From Homalodisca vitripennis (lineage: Eukaryota > Arthropoda > Insecta > Hemiptera > Cicadellidae): a stretch of DNA of 64,000 nucleotides. This document shows positions 1 through 11,374 of the stretch, one piece after another. Where the stretch lies: positions 101,597,001 through 101,661,000 of the forward strand of contig NC_060207.1 of the NCBI RefSeq assembly GCF_021130785.1. The letters run 5' to 3'. The notes below the pieces were generated by a model. The model was not told the DNA's origin, made no database searches, and was given only the letters and a program-made list of their open reading frames with translations. Made by a program: the position numbers and the translations under genes. Within the stretch, counting starts at the first letter, position 1, and each line of letters begins with the position of its first letter.

Positions 1-42
1 CGGAAATCGAGCAAGAAATAAGCTATTCATTAGTAAACGGAT

Positions 43-409
43 GTGGTGAGGATTATGAAGAACAAAAGAGGATTTCTTATTCAAACCCTTAGACTCATCT
101 TGAAAATTGTTGTGCCTCACCCACATACTAACATCAAAGCAAGTTATTTGTTGCCTTCAGTCCGGCACTTTTACAGAAATCCTCAGAGGTACTATAGGTG
201 CCAGAAGTTTGGCTACTCAATTAAGGTATTTACATATCCTGAGATATGTACCCATTGTGGCCAAAGAAGAACACAATGATAAGGACTGTACCAGTGATGA
301 GGAATATTTTATGAACTGCAAGGAAAATCATCCCTCAAGCTCAAAGAACAGTAAAGCTTATCTTGAAGAAAAGGAGATCCTTAAAATAACTACCGACGAA
401 AAAGTGTAA
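43..409 (+). pseudogene. LINE ORF1 (gag-like) fragment with CCHC knuckle, frameshifted
   Basis: Two overlapping + frames (from 43 and from 107) give the C-terminal part of a non-LTR retrotransposon ORF1. One frame reads YRCQKFG...ICTHCG and the other continues HNDKDCTSDEEYFMNCKENHP...YLEEKEILKI. This is the gag-type zinc-knuckle region, followed by the usual 'S(S)KxCxxYxxEKEI' tail of I/Jockey-type elements. The switch of frame between the knuckles (around 250-280) and substituted cysteines show that it is dead. The same strand carries RNase H remnants at 520-1250, so both are probably pieces of one decayed element whose EN and RT parts have been lost. The nucleic-acid chaperone role is family knowledge. 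Confidence 0.6.
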
Positions 410-519
410 TTTTCTTATGTTTGAAAAGAATATAGAAAGAGAAAAACTCCAATTCTCACAATCCAAGGGTACCTTAGACCCGGGAGTCCTTTTGTTACTG
501 CAGGTAGTCATTTCAGCTT

Positions 520-1250
520 CCTTCTTCCCAATGAGTCATCTATATATTCAGTGAAATTAACAGCAATAGAAAAAATGCTCGATATTGTGTGATCTAGAAC
601 TTTGAAGCTGGTTGTCTGTACCAGCTTTGTACTCTTTCAGCAGCTTACAGGCTCTCAGTGACATATTTTCACAAGACATCCAACTTTGTGATATATGAAG
701 TTCTTTACATCTCCTTCGAATTGAAGCTGTAATTGTAACATTAGTACATGGTCACGTTGGAATTTTAGGTAATGAACTGGCAGATAAATGTGCTAAAGAA
801 GCATTAGAACTTCAACCCTTAACCACACATATGATAACATTAGATGTTATCCTCGTGGTGAAGGCAAAATTAAAAGCAAAATGGGACTCTGAATGCAGGT
901 GGTCATAAACAACAAACTGCGTATAGTAAAAGCCTATGTTAGTCCTTGGGGAATGGTTTCTCGAGGAATCATCATGAGGAGGTGGTGTTGTGTCGCTTGC
1001 ATCTGACTCACAGCTTTCTTATGAGTCGAGCCATCCCCCCAGTCTGCGCTACAAGCGTCATAATTATTACAGTGAAGCATGTCCTTGTTGACTGCCCTCA
1101 ATATTCAAAATATAGACGCGACCTGAGTCTACCAAACTGCCTAAAAAGTATCACAAGTGATGATGTGACAATAATACAAAGACTTTTCCCTTTTTTAAAG
1201 AATAAATCTTTAATACACATAATTTTACTACCATATTTTATTAATTAATA
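520..1250 (+). pseudogene. LINE RNase H and C-terminal region, degraded
   Basis: Read across frames, the + strand gives the order of a LINE RNase H domain: PNESSIYSVKLTAIEKMLDI near 530-590, then VHGHVGILGNELADKCAKEA near 745-805 (the family's 'W-P-x-H-x-G-I-x-G-N-E-x-A-D' motif). The post-RNase H region follows at 946-1248 (EVVLCRLHLTHSFLMSRAIP... KHVLVDCPQYSKYRRDL), corresponding to the C-terminal Cys/His region. Several stops and frame changes show it is inactive. RNase H marks I/Loa/R1-type clades rather than CR1 or RTE. It lies just downstream of the gag-like fragment at 43-409. Confidence 0.6.
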
Positions 1251-2540
1251 GCATGTTCAAGTATTTTTGTTATATTTATTTTGTTACTAGCATATACCAA
1301 TGGCTTCGCCTGCAATTTCTGTTGCCATGCAACATTCCGTGTATTTGTTTAAATAGCTTCAACGATTTCAGTAACATTTTAACTATTTTGGATCAATGTA
1401 GAGGAACTCTAAAGTCGAAGTTCATAGTTTTTTTTAGTGAAAGCACTTGTGATGTAATACGATAGGGTCGTATGGTATTTTAAAAGTGGAATTGGTCATA
1501 TATCATGAATCAGGTTTTTCATTTTACAGTGTTCATGATTAAGAGGACTAGAAGTTAAGCAAAAGTGTGAGTAATTCTCATTTCAGGTTTTGCACTTCTA
1601 GTTCAAATTAATTATATTTCCAACACAAAATTGCAGTATGCTATTTTGCCCCAAGAAACAGTATAATTAGACATATATATAATTTTGTAATGAAGTTGGA
1701 TTCAAAGCAGTATAGTTTTCCAAATTGTATGGCTATAGATATTGTTATTGAAAATTAATAACTAAAATCTACACCAATAATACTAACACTTTTCAATACT
1801 TACATTATGATAAAGTTCTTACTTCCCAAACCATGTTCACTATATCTTACTATTTCCTTGCTCCAGTCTAGCAATTATATAAGTATTTATACATCTAATC
1901 AGTATCGTATACGTCTTCAGTGAGAAATGGATGCGATGTTCCCTCAATGATTATTTGACATAAAAATTGAATTTAGTGACTTGTTTATTGTTTTTCACCC
2001 AGAATAAATAAATTGGTTTGCCTAAGAAGTTGAAATAAGAAGTGTTGTTGCTTTTGTTATTATTTCACTCTATAAATGTAAATGCTCCATTTCTTCACCG
2101 CTTACCACCTCTACCAAGTTGCTCCCTTACACCTCGATCAAACAGCCATCCATCACCTGCCCGAGGCGCTTCACTCATCTAGACTTGCCATCCACCCTTA
2201 ACTCTGCCGACCACATACATATTTTTCATTGTTCATCATTTGTTATCGATGACTCCATTAACTACACTTCAACATTGTACCATTCTCCCCCAACACTAAA
2301 GTGTATGCTGAAACACACTGATGCTTTGCTCTCCAGCAGTCATTGGAACATTTTTTTTCAGAAGCTGCTCTGAGGGGAACCACCCTGCCTTCCACGGTTT
2401 AGTTCAATTCAGTTCCATAAATGTAAACAAATTGAAAATATAGTCCTGCTGTGATAATACAATGTTTACACATAACAGTTGAATACATTTAAATGCTTCT
2501 TAGAATTCTCATTACACAACTTTAGAGACCAAGAAGGGAT
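1251..2540. other. AT-rich non-coding stretch, nothing recognised
   Basis: No convincing exon, RNA gene or element end was seen. The 84-codon ORF at 2119-2373 has no recognisable motif and is compositionally ordinary. This may be intron or upstream sequence of the MYLIP-type gene, whose N-terminal exons are missing from view. Confidence 0.4.
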
Positions 2541-2722
2541 TTTTGCTGCTTTATGATCAGTGGGGTGTAGTCCGGAAGGATTTACGAAATAAGAATAGGC
2601 CAGTGTTCATCCTTGGGGCCCTAGGAATGTCCATGTAAAATTTCAGTATAATTGGTTGAATAGTTTATACGTGAGATCAAAACAAACAAACAAAGGCACT
2701 TTTGCATTTATGATATTATTAG
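2541..2722 (+). mobile_element. 3' end of an RTE/SINE-like retroposon
   Basis: The segment reads like the common insect RTE-type 3' end: a 'TGTCCATGTAAAATTTCAGT' stretch, then 'ATTGGTTGAATAGTTTATAC', then an AACAAACAAACAAA run and a terminal short repeat ending ATTATTAGGATA. This matches the 'aaatttcagctcaatcggttcagtagtt' type of tail known from insect genomes. No coding part is present. The same type of tail ends the element at 28478-29385. Clade assignment is from memory of consensus tails. Confidence 0.5.
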
Positions 2723-5700
2723 GATATTTCTTAATTTGTTTGTTATTTATTGTAAAGTCTAGTGTTGTGTTTATTATATATTTCTAATATTATTATTATT
2801 TAGGATGGACTCCTATACGGTTCATCCTAGTTGTTAACTAGTCTTTCAGTGTTATGCTACGTGCATTGTGTTCATATTTACCCTTAATAATATTTTCTTA
2901 TTTATGATTAAGCAATCTTGCATTGTTATCGATACCTTGGTAAGTTTAAAACATGTTAACAATCTGATACATTGACTCTACCATTTAAGGAGTAAGTGTC
3001 AATTCTCGTTCACAGGCAGTAATAACCTTAGTGTTTTTTTGCCCTTAAAAAACAGAAAAAAACCTGGGCTCTCTTTAATATTATAATATTTTAAACTTTA
3101 ATTTTTATGATTGAATTAACTTTAACTGTATAATTTTTCAGTTGTAGTTTATTAAGTTTTAATAACTTATTAATGTATTAAGTTAATTTGTTACCACTGA
3201 CCATATTTTGACTTGACATATTTCTGTAGAAACTGCTGGCAGCTTTGTCAATGATTGTAAAATATTAATATAACAATAGATATATTATTATTATTAACTT
3301 GCTTAGACTGTTTTAGTGCTTACAGTAAATCCAAAATACCTGTACTACTTCTAACAATGTTTGGTATAAGAAATATCTGTAAAATTATAGTAAATTGGAA
3401 TGTTCATGTTATTAAAATAATATTAACATGATAATTTAACAATAATGATACCATATTGAAGTGAATCAATAAAAATAAGACTGTTAATCTGCAGTTGTTT
3501 GTCATTGTTTTTCCTGACAAACAATTGTACATAATCAGTGAATTAACTATTTTAACGTGGTTGATTTGACTACTTGCTGGTAGCCCAATCTCCAAACCAA
3601 ATGACATTTCCACTGCATGTGTTAAGAATCAAATACATGCAGGAAGTTGAATTGATCGTTAATTAGATCTGGGTCATTCAGTGGAGTTTCCAACTCCATG
3701 ATGCATCTGTGTTGTACACTCAGTTTTAAATTATTAGTAGGATTTTCAAAACTTTAATGAAACAAATGTGTACAGAAATTGTTGCAATGTAACTATTAAT
3801 ATCAGTAAAATAAAAACCATGAAGTATAATATAATTGGGTGCATATTATATATTATTATATTATATATCTGTATATTATTCCATCACAAACTCTTCTCTA
3901 ATTTATAAACTGTAAACCAGATTAAGGTAAAATTTCAAAATGATCAGAATGACTTCAAATTTATACATTTTCTTTTGTATGGGTTAAAACGTTTTTGACT
4001 TAAAAATTTTATCAAGTAGTTAAAGATTTAAAAATAATTAGTTTATTCTGAACTTTGAAGGCCTCCAGTTCTTAATGAAGGGATCATTTGGAAAAGTATT
4101 GTTTTTATTAACATTAGTAATATTTATCAATTTAATTATCTAATATTTGAATTGTTCTGTGAGATAACAGGATTTTGGTGAAGTGTTTTTGTTAAATTTT
4201 TATGAAATCTTAGACAGAGCAATCTGGCCTTTAAATTAGCTTTTAATAGCTATTACTAGCTATGTTTAAATATGCATTTCATAAAAATAAATGTTTTGAG
4301 TGAAAGTAATGTATTGAATTTTTATGTTTTATAAATGTACTTCAAGTATAAATACTTATAAATGCATAAATATTTTTTACATTTTATTATTTTTAATGCT
4401 GAATAAAAAAAAACTTCTTGAATATTGGCTAAAAAAATTAATTTTCAATAAAGTTGTATAAAAATGTTAAAATGATGCCAGATATCTAAATTAGTGAAAT
4501 AGATTTTGGTACAACCTTTAAAAGTACTGCTGGTAGCTTTGGTAGTCCTACATAATTTAAAAAATGTTACTGGTATAAATTTTGTTTTCAGTGTTGCTTT
4601 TTTGTCTAGTATCATTCAATAGTATTTCTAAAGAAATTTCATCCAATGTTCTGGAAATGAACAGAATTAAATCTCAAGAACCTTTGTACAACCTCATAAT
4701 TATTTGACCAGCAGTCCAATACTCTAGTCTAGCCTAATCAGTACCAATTGGAAGGGAGATTTTAAAGTAACTTTACATTGCCAGAATGTTTTCAAAAATG
4801 AGTTATGATATAATTGAGGAGGAATGTTAGGATGGGTAGATTGACAGGCAGATATACAGAGTTCTATAAAGAAAATTAGGTTTTTGTGTTTTCATCCAAC
4901 TTATCGGCCAAACTGCTTTAGTTACTTTAATGACAGTGAGTCATGTCATAAAAAAGTTATCTACATCAACAAGTTCAACAGGCATTTGTTATGTATGTCT
5001 GTTTGTAAAGTTGTTACACAATGTAAGTAATGATTACTCACAGTGTCATTCATCACACTTGTTAAAATGATCTTTATATAAAAATCTTTTGAGAATTTTA
5101 ACTTATATTAATTTTACAAATAGTTTATAATTATTTTTTCATATGCATTCATTGATGTTTACCCTTTTCGAATGATGGACAATGCTTATGCGATAAGTAA
5201 CAAATATAAGTTTTTTTTTGTAGCAATGAAAATTTCAATTGTTTTTAGTTATATTGCTATCTGAAACTTTTGTACTATGTAAGTCTCCACGTAAGTATTG
5301 TATAGTAGCACATAGACAAAATATACTTTTTTCTATCGTGTATTAGCAGGCACACTGCTTAGAAAGTGCTACAACTTTAGTAGCTAGTCAATGTACTTAT
5401 TCTTTGCCAGCCACAATCACCTTCTTTTAATTAACATCAAGTAACTATTTAAAAATATTATAAGATTTTCAATTTTTTGTACACTTTTGCTCAAAACCTT
5501 TGCTATTTTTAATTTTTGAATGTTTTGTATAATGTTTGCTTTCAATTTATATACTAAATAGATATTGTGTAAAATGTTAACATCCTATATTTAATCAAAC
5601 GTTTTTAGGAAAGATACCAAGTACAGATCGTTTTTATATTGTTTAGATATAGACGTCAAGTTCTCCTTAGGAGCATTGACCTCAGCTACAATTCTCACTA

Positions 5701-6400
5701 TCTTATTATTTACTGATAAATGTCATCTTTTTTCTTCAGGTCATTATGAATTTGGTTAAGTTCATCCACAATCATAACTGTATTATAGTTATATAGTTAA
5801 CTTAATTAAGTCTTTTCAATATTTAACTTAAGTAACAAAAACTATAATTAGCTTTATCTTATAATTTGAATAAGTGATTTATTTTTACTTAACATTTTAA
5901 CCAGACATACAAATCCACACACATACAGAAGTGCGTGCGCTTATTAAATTTAAATATTTGGTATCCAAGAAGGGGGTTTAATGAAAAAGGAACAGTAACA
6001 TGACAGTATTTTTTTTATTTACCAGTATTTTTTATATGAATTTGATTACCTGTTATTTTATTTGTATTGAATGATGAAAGATTTTGGAGAGGGATGAAGG
6101 ATGGCTGTCTGAGGAATGTAAGATATTGGAATGCCTAATCTCATCATACAATGCTCTCTATCACAGCTGTTGTTGACTGCTTTTGCACTCAGTGTCAGTA
6201 ACCTCCCCAGTCCATACTTAACTGTTGTTCTACAATACAACATTACAATATTCTTTCACTGTATAATAATATGAACTATTGTGTATCATTATAAAACAAA
6301 AATAACAAAATATATATTATTAAAATTATTGATTTTATAATTCAATACATCTGTTTTAATCGAAATTTCAAATATTTATTTTATTCCTTGGTGTGATTTT
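2723..6400. other. Long AT-rich stretch without recognisable features
   Basis: I found no supported gene here. The small minus ORFs at 3404-3613 and 6058-6243 lack motifs. The composition is AT-rich with many homopolymer runs. It is most simply intronic or intergenic DNA upstream of the first visible MYLIP exon. Confidence 0.4.
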
Positions 6401-6404
6401 AAGC

Positions 6405-6600
6405 ATATTCAATTCAAATTCTCTTTATTCATGAATTTACACCTCATACAATCAAATAGCATTATATACAGCACTATACTATTTACATAAGACTAAACTA
6501 AATTTTTACATTGGTATAAAACTATCTAGCAAATTATACATTCATAGTACTATACAAATTTAGTAAATCTAAAATGTTTCTACTTTATAGTTTGATTTCA
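6405..6600 (-). mobile_element. Probable LINE 3' end fragment
   Basis: On the minus strand the sequence runs into AATAAAGAGAATTTGAATTGAAT, a poly(A)-signal-like AATAAA followed by a short AT-rich repeat. This is the same layout as the LINE 3' ends at 7870 and 21030 in this window. No coding remnant could be read, so the call rests on the tail alone. Confidence 0.3.
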
Positions 6601-7129
6601 ATGAGGTGGTGGAAAAATATTCTTCTAAATAGTATAACGTTTTATCTATTAGAAATATTTCATTCTAGTTTTACATATATTGATTCAATTGTAGTTTAAT
6701 TGTCTATTTACATATTGAGCATCCTAACATGCTACTGGTGATGTACCAGTATATTCCTGAAGGGTTCAAATAAAACATAATAGTTCTGCAAATACATACC
6801 ACACATTTTACTATAAGTATTTTATAAAATGTTTTTCTGCTTAGTAAGTTTTGTAATTGAAGATAAGTAAAAACTTTAATAAATATTGCACATTTTTATT
6901 TCAGCTAGGTGCAATAAAAAATCCCTCCCCAGACACACTCTGTCACTTTGACTCCAGACATTACATTGACATTGGCTGTCTATAGTTTATTGTTGTGTCT
7001 TTGATCGATTAAATCAAACAATAGTAGTTACATATTATCATTTTTGGAAGAATTGTTGCAATTTTTGTTTTTATCTTGAACAACTCAGATCTACGCACAG
7101 GCCACTGTTGCCTATGTAGAAACATTTCC

Positions 7130-7296
7130 TTAAAGCAACATTTCACTCAGGCAGATAAGATAATAATTTATTATAAGAAATGTGTTTAGTTACTTATATG
7201 TTCCTTTATATAATAAAAATTGTAATGTGTATCTTTTCTGCTGTGCATATATTTTTAAATTCTGGTTGGAAATAAACTAATCCATTCATTCATTCA
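7130..7296 (+). mobile_element. Probable LINE 3' end with (ATTC)n tail
   Basis: The segment ends in GGAAATAAACTAATCCATTCATTCATTCAATA, an AATAAA signal followed by ATTC repeats. This is the usual 3' terminus of insect CR1/Jockey-like LINEs. No coding sequence is readable upstream. From 7300 to 7860 nothing else is recognisable. Confidence 0.3.
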
Positions 7297-7869
7297 ATAA
7301 TACTGACTGGAATGAGATAATGAATGCAATATGTTACATGAAGAAGTAAATCTACAGTTTGTGTAATGAAAGTCAAACACAATCAGGGGGCAGACAGTGT
7401 GACAGATGACAGAAACTCGAACCCAGTTTTGTTGTTCCTTCAATAAACCATTACTTACTTAGTATGTTTATTTTCCATTAGTCTGACTAGTATATCAGCT
7501 AGTCAAAGTTCAAGTTAAAACTTGTGTTTACTCTACTTTTCTAGGAATAAAATATATGGCTAGTTATTTAACATTTGCTTGATTAACTCCAAATCTGGTG
7601 CCATATTAGAAGTTTAAAATGGCCTCTGTTTATAAAACTTAGGTACGGTAGCTTTTTTTTTAAAAAAAGCAACTAAAATAGATTATCAACTTAAATTATT
7701 TATTATTATATACTGTTTTTATCAAGAAATGTAGATTACAGAACTAATACATACAATAATATTTGTAGGTTGAAAAAGGTTTGTATGAGAGGAATTAGAA
7801 TATACAAATTTATACAAAACCTTTAGCAGCTCCCCTACATTTGTATTCAATAAATTGTATTTGGAAATT

Positions 7870-8300
7870 CAAAATTCAATTCAAATCAAACATCTTTATT
7901 CATTTAGTAACGTACTTACATTGAATAGTGTCATTGTACTAAATAAAGATTACACATTATAAGTTTTTTGTGTTTAACTATAACAACTTGACATTTATAT
8001 AATAATTATTGACTAAATTAATTTTCTTAGATTATTTCTTAGTTAAGACTAGTTCACTTTAATAGTTCAAACATTAAAAACCTCCTCAAAAAAGTACAAA
8101 GTACTAATGAAATATTCATTGAGTTTCCTCTTTAAAGTATTTATTGTTTGGTCTGCTGTAATATTTTGTGAAAGTGATATAAAAAATTTAGATTATTAAT
8201 AATAATAATGGAGGTTGTGAGCAAAAAGCCAGTTCACTGTGCCATCTGGTATTATAATTATTAAATTCTCCTAATAATTCTCTTAATAGTTTGACATTGA
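7870..8300 (-). mobile_element. Probable LINE 3' end fragment
   Basis: The minus strand ends in AATAAAGATGTTTGATTTGAATTGAATTTTG, a LINE-type terminus. The 400 bases upstream on that strand are AT-rich with a TTATTATTA run and give no clear reverse-transcriptase motif. It is similar in layout to 6405-6600. Limits are approximate. Confidence 0.3.
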
Positions 8301-8416
8301 CTATAGTTTCATACCTGGTGGGTGAAAAGTAACTAGGTATTATAAAGCTGTTATAAATTATTTAATAATTATCCTGATTCATTATGAAACCATGTGTTTC
8401 GCTACATAAGAATAAG

Positions 8417-9070
8417 TTAAATCTCAACATAGGCGCCGGTGTTATTAACTAACTTCCTCAAATGGCCAGAGATACAATTTAAACTTTTCTGAAGGAAGTC
8501 AATTGGGATGTTGGTGATAACTTCTTTAATTCCATTTTCCAATTCGTCCAATGTACGAGGTTTGGACTTGTATTCCTGCTTCTTGGCGTAGTCACACAAA
8601 AAATTCATATAGATTAAGATTTGAACTTCTAGCAGGCCATTTGTGCGATCCACACCATCCCAGCTAATATGCAGGAATGTTTGGTCCAACCATTCGTGAA
8701 CAATTATTGCAAAGTGGGGTGGTGCATTATCTTGCATTAAAATGAGGTCATCAGTGTTTTCCCATTGTGATATTGTATATCTCGCATCTGAAGGTAGTGA
8801 TCAGTATTCATGTATCACGCAGAAGACATGGACCAATGAGCTTTATTGCAGTCATTCCACACCACACGGTCACTTTGGGGCGAGTTTACAACGGTCATTT
8901 TGGGATCGATATCACATGGCGCCCACTAATGGCAGTTACGACGATTGACAAAATCACCAATATGGAACAAAGCCTTGTCACTCCACAAGTTATTTTAAGC
9001 CTGTGGTCATAGCTTTCCATAACAGTTCTTAATTATCTCTGGAGGTATTGAAGCATTTTATTCCCTTAGC
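8417..9070 (-). pseudogene. Tc1/mariner-type (DDE_3) transposase remnant
   Basis: Reading the minus strand from about 9070 down gives SDKALFHIGDFVNRRNCH*WAP, then TVWCGMTAIKLIGPCLLRDT, then MQDNAPPHFAIIVHEWLDQTF, then a frameshifted stretch, and finally SKPRTLDELENGIKEVITNIPIDFLQKSLNCISGHLRKLVNNTGAYVEI. These are the middle and C-terminal parts of the DDE_3 transposase group found widely in insects, including the second catalytic Asp (QDNAPPH). The region that should hold the third catalytic residue is scrambled by frameshifts, and in-frame stops occur upstream. No terminal inverted repeats were identified. Its upstream end lies about 125 bases before the first visible MYLIP exon. Confidence 0.75.
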
Positions 9071-9195
9071 CTTAGCAACATGGGAATAAAAAATCTTGTA
9101 ATTGTCTTATGTATAGACTACTACTGGTTTATTAAACCTGAAAGTAATTTCAATTATGAATTTTTTAATGAGAGATATTGTGTACAATGTTTCAG

Positions 9196-9424
9196 GCACC
9201 AGTTCTATCTGCATGCAAGACTAGATCTACTGGAAGGCAGACTGAAGGTAGAGAGTCCAGAGACTGGCAGTCGGTTGGTAGCCCTGATAGCGCAGGCGGA
9301 GAGTGGTGATCTGGAGCCAGACAGTCCCCCAGTATGTCTCTACAACCAGTGGTGCCAACTACTGTTGAATAGCAACTCCCAGGAAACCCTAGAAGCAGTT
9401 ATAAGGCAGCACAGAGATATCAGG
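9196..9424 (+). CDS. Mylip: MYLIP/IDOL-type FERM-RING E3 ligase, FERM F2 exon
   Basis: First visible exon of a FERM-RING ubiquitin ligase (vertebrate MYLIP/IDOL, Drosophila Dnr1). The 3' splice site is TTTCAG at 9191-9195 and the donor is GTATGT from 9425. It starts in phase 2 and ends on a whole codon. It encodes (R)HQFYLHARLDLLEGRLKV...ALIAQAESGDLEPD...LYNQWCQLL...IRQHRDIR, which matches the helical F2 lobe ('RHxFxLxxxxxLLxGxL', 'LxALxAQxxxGD'). In vertebrates the protein ubiquitinates lipoprotein receptors through its RING; in flies it restrains caspase/IMD signalling. The exons for F1, expected upstream, are not in the window. A dead transposase ends just before this exon and a mariner sits in the next intron. 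Confidence 0.88.
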
Positions 9425-9629
9425 GTATGTGTTTCACAGCAAGGAGTGAACAGTTTATACTTTTCTCTCACGTAGTGCCATGGGAGAAAATATTTTTATG
9501 GTTTTAAAAATTAAAGTTTGGATTTCAATAAAAATATTTGTTTTGTATAATATTGTAAGTGATAAAAGTTATCCCTACAAAAACTTATATTTAAATTACA
9601 GTGTATTTTTGTGTATATTTTTGTTTATA

Positions 9630-9658
9630 CGAGGGCTGTTCAGAAAGTAACCTCCGGT
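9630..9658 (+). repeat. mariner left terminal inverted repeat
   Basis: 29 bp, beginning CGAGGGCTGTTC after a TA dinucleotide. It is identical to the reverse complement of 10936-10964. It is the expected transposase binding and cleavage end. Confidence 0.95.
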
Positions 9659-9791
9659 TGGTCACAGTGCGGGTAGTGGAGGGGAGTAGCGCGCCATCTG
9701 TGCATTCACGCACTAAGCAGGTCAGTCGGCATCAAGCTGTAGTCGAGTGAACATCGTACCTGCGCTAGTTTAGTTTTTGTGGCAGTTTGAA

Positions 9792-10865
9792 ATGTGTGCT
9801 GCAATAGAAAATACCGCCAAATGTGAAGTGCGTGCTGTTATACGGGTTTTTACAGCCAAAGGATACTCTGCAGCAGCTATTCATCGTGAGCTTTGTGCCG
9901 TGTACGGACCACAAGTTATGAGTGAAGGAGTTGTCCGTGAATGGGTACGTTTATTTAAAAGTGGACGAGAAAACGTTCATGATGAAGAGAGGAGTGGTAG
10001 ACCATCCTTGGTGACTGACGAACTCGTTCAGACAGTTGATGCAAAAGTTCGTGAAAATCGACGTTTCACAATGGCGGAGTTGTCTACTGATTTTCCACAG
10101 ATTTCTAAGACTCTTTTGTACGAGATAGTGACAGCAAGATTGGGTTACCGTAAGTTATGTGCACGATGGGTGCCCAAAATTCTTACCGACCACCACAAAA
10201 CTCAAAGAATGGCCTCTGCATTAGACTTTCTGTCACGTTATGCGGACGAAGGAGAACCATTGTTAAACAGAATCGTGACCGGTGACGAAACCTGGATTAA
10301 GTACGTAAACCCTGAGACAAAAGAACAATCAAAGATGTGGGCACATTCAGATTCGCCTACCAAACCAAAAAAAGCCCGGCAAGATTTTTCTGCCAGAAAA
10401 CTGATGGCAACGGTGTTTTGGGATGCCAAAGGGGTGTTGTTGGTTGAATTCATGGAACGTGGGACGACCATTAATCAAGACGTGTACTGTGAAACACTAA
10501 AAACATTACGACGGGCTATACAGAACAAACGCCGTGGTATGCTGACTTCCGGTATCGTTTTTTTGCACGATAACGCCCGTCCTCACTCTGCTTGCAGAAC
10601 AACAGCCCTTCTTAAGTCCTTCAAGTGGGACGTTTTCAACCATCCACCTTACAGCCCAGATCTGGCGCCAAGCGACTATCACCTCTTCATGCATATGAAG
10701 AAATGGCTCGGGTCCCAGCGGTTTGATGACGACGAAGAGCTCAAAGATGCGGTCACAGGCTGGCTCAAGGCACAGGCGGGTGATTTTTATGCAGAAGGAA
10801 TTTCAAAGCTTGTGAAGAGATACGATAAGTGCCTCAATCGTGATGGAGACTATGTCGAAAAATAG
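9792..10865 (+). CDS. mariner transposase, full length, 357 aa
   Basis: The start is the ATG at 9792 (MCAAIENTAKCEVRAVIRVF); the upstream TTG at 9777 is open but unlikely to be used. Domains in order: an N-terminal HTH region (about residues 1-55, 'AIHRELCAVYGPQVMSEGVV'), a second HTH leading to YRKLCARWVPKILTD (the mariner 'WVPxxLT' motif, about 130), then the DDE catalytic core. Visible catalytic residues are D in GDETW, D in HDNARPH and D in YSPDLAPSDYHLF. The last two are separated by 34 residues, the DD34D signature of mariner. The C-terminus is LVKRYDKCLNRDGDYVEK. No stop or frameshift is present, so it may be catalytically competent. Cut-and-paste transposition into TA is family knowledge. 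Confidence 0.96.
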   Translation: MCAAIENTAKCEVRAVIRVFTAKGYSAAAIHRELCAVYGPQVMSEGVVREWVRLFKSGRENVHDEERSGRPSLVTDELVQTVDAKVRENRRFTMAELSTDFPQISKTLLYEIVTARLGYRKLCARWVPKILTDHHKTQRMASALDFLSRYADEGEPLLNRIVTGDETWIKYVNPETKEQSKMWAHSDSPTKPKKARQDFSARKLMATVFWDAKGVLLVEFMERGTTINQDVYCETLKTLRRAIQNKRRGMLTSGIVFLHDNARPHSACRTTALLKSFKWDVFNHPPYSPDLAPSDYHLFMHMKKWLGSQRFDDDEELKDAVTGWLKAQAGDFYAEGISKLVKRYDKCLNRDGDYVEK

Positions 10866-10935
10866 TGCAAAGATGTAGTTGTAAGATGTATATATTAAAA
10901 TATTTTTACTTAACTTGGTGTATTTTTTTCAATCG

Positions 10936-10964
10936 ACCGGAGGTTACTTTCTGAACAGCCCTCG
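10936..10964 (-). repeat. mariner right terminal inverted repeat
   Basis: 29 bp, the exact reverse complement of 9630-9658, followed by the TA duplication at 10965-10966. Confidence 0.95.
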
Positions 10965-11044
10965 TAAGTAATGTTAGTGAGTAAATAAATGGGTTGGGCC
11001 AAATATTGCCTCCTTCATCTTGGCAAGGTATGATTGCTAGCAGA

Positions 11045-11200
11045 GCTAGTAAGTTCCCAATCCTATATGAGGGTAAATAAGAATATAAATAGGAAAGGAA
11101 AGAAGTGTTGGGATAGGTATGAGTGAGTTTCCAATGCTGTAGGAGGGTAAATAAGAATGGAAAGAAATTATGAGGTAGGCACTAGTATTCGCTCGACTCC
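11045..11200 (+). repeat. Imperfect tandem duplication, period about 75-78 bp
   Basis: The block 'AGTAAGTTCCCAAT...GAGGGTAAATAAGAA' near 11048 recurs as 'AGTGAGTTTCCAATGC...GAGGGTAAATAAGAA' near 11122. Only two diverged copies are seen. It is in a MYLIP intron and has no recognised function. Confidence 0.45.
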
Positions 11201-11374
11201 CACGTGGAGAGGTAGATAGATGACCTGACTCTGCATCTGTAGTGCTCATCATTCTCCACCTACTTATGAGGGCACACGATTAGCTGCCTAGATTATTTTT
11301 TAGTAGTAATTGTTTAGCATTTATATTCAATTCAGAGTTTGTTGTGGAAACATCTGTACCATGGTTGACGTAGT

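Larger units (their letters stand above)
9630..10964 (+). mobile_element. Complete mariner transposon (DD34D), 1335 bp
   Basis: The element is bounded by perfect 29-bp terminal inverted repeats (9630-9658 and 10936-10964, beginning CGAGGGCTGTTCAGAAAGTA) and by the mariner TA target duplication (9628-9629 and 10965-10966). It contains one uninterrupted transposase ORF. Size, TIR length, TA flanks and a transposase close to 350 residues all fit the mariner family. It lies in the intron between the F2 exon and the next MYLIP exon, in the same orientation as the gene. Identical TIRs and an open reading frame argue for a recent insertion. Confidence 0.96.

Noticed and set aside
2119..2373. 84-codon plus ORF
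   Set aside because: No motif, no splice sites, no neighbour support; it does not resemble the missing FERM F1 lobe.
8742..9012. Plus-strand ORFs of 68 and 81 codons
   Set aside because: They are the antisense of the degraded DDE_3 transposase, which has recognisable motifs on the minus strand.
9777..9791. TTG start for the mariner transposase
   Set aside because: It adds five residues absent from typical mariners; the ATG at 9792 gives the usual N-terminus.
10238..10694. Minus-strand ORFs of 77 and 62 codons
   Set aside because: They lie antisense within the intact mariner transposase and have no features of their own.
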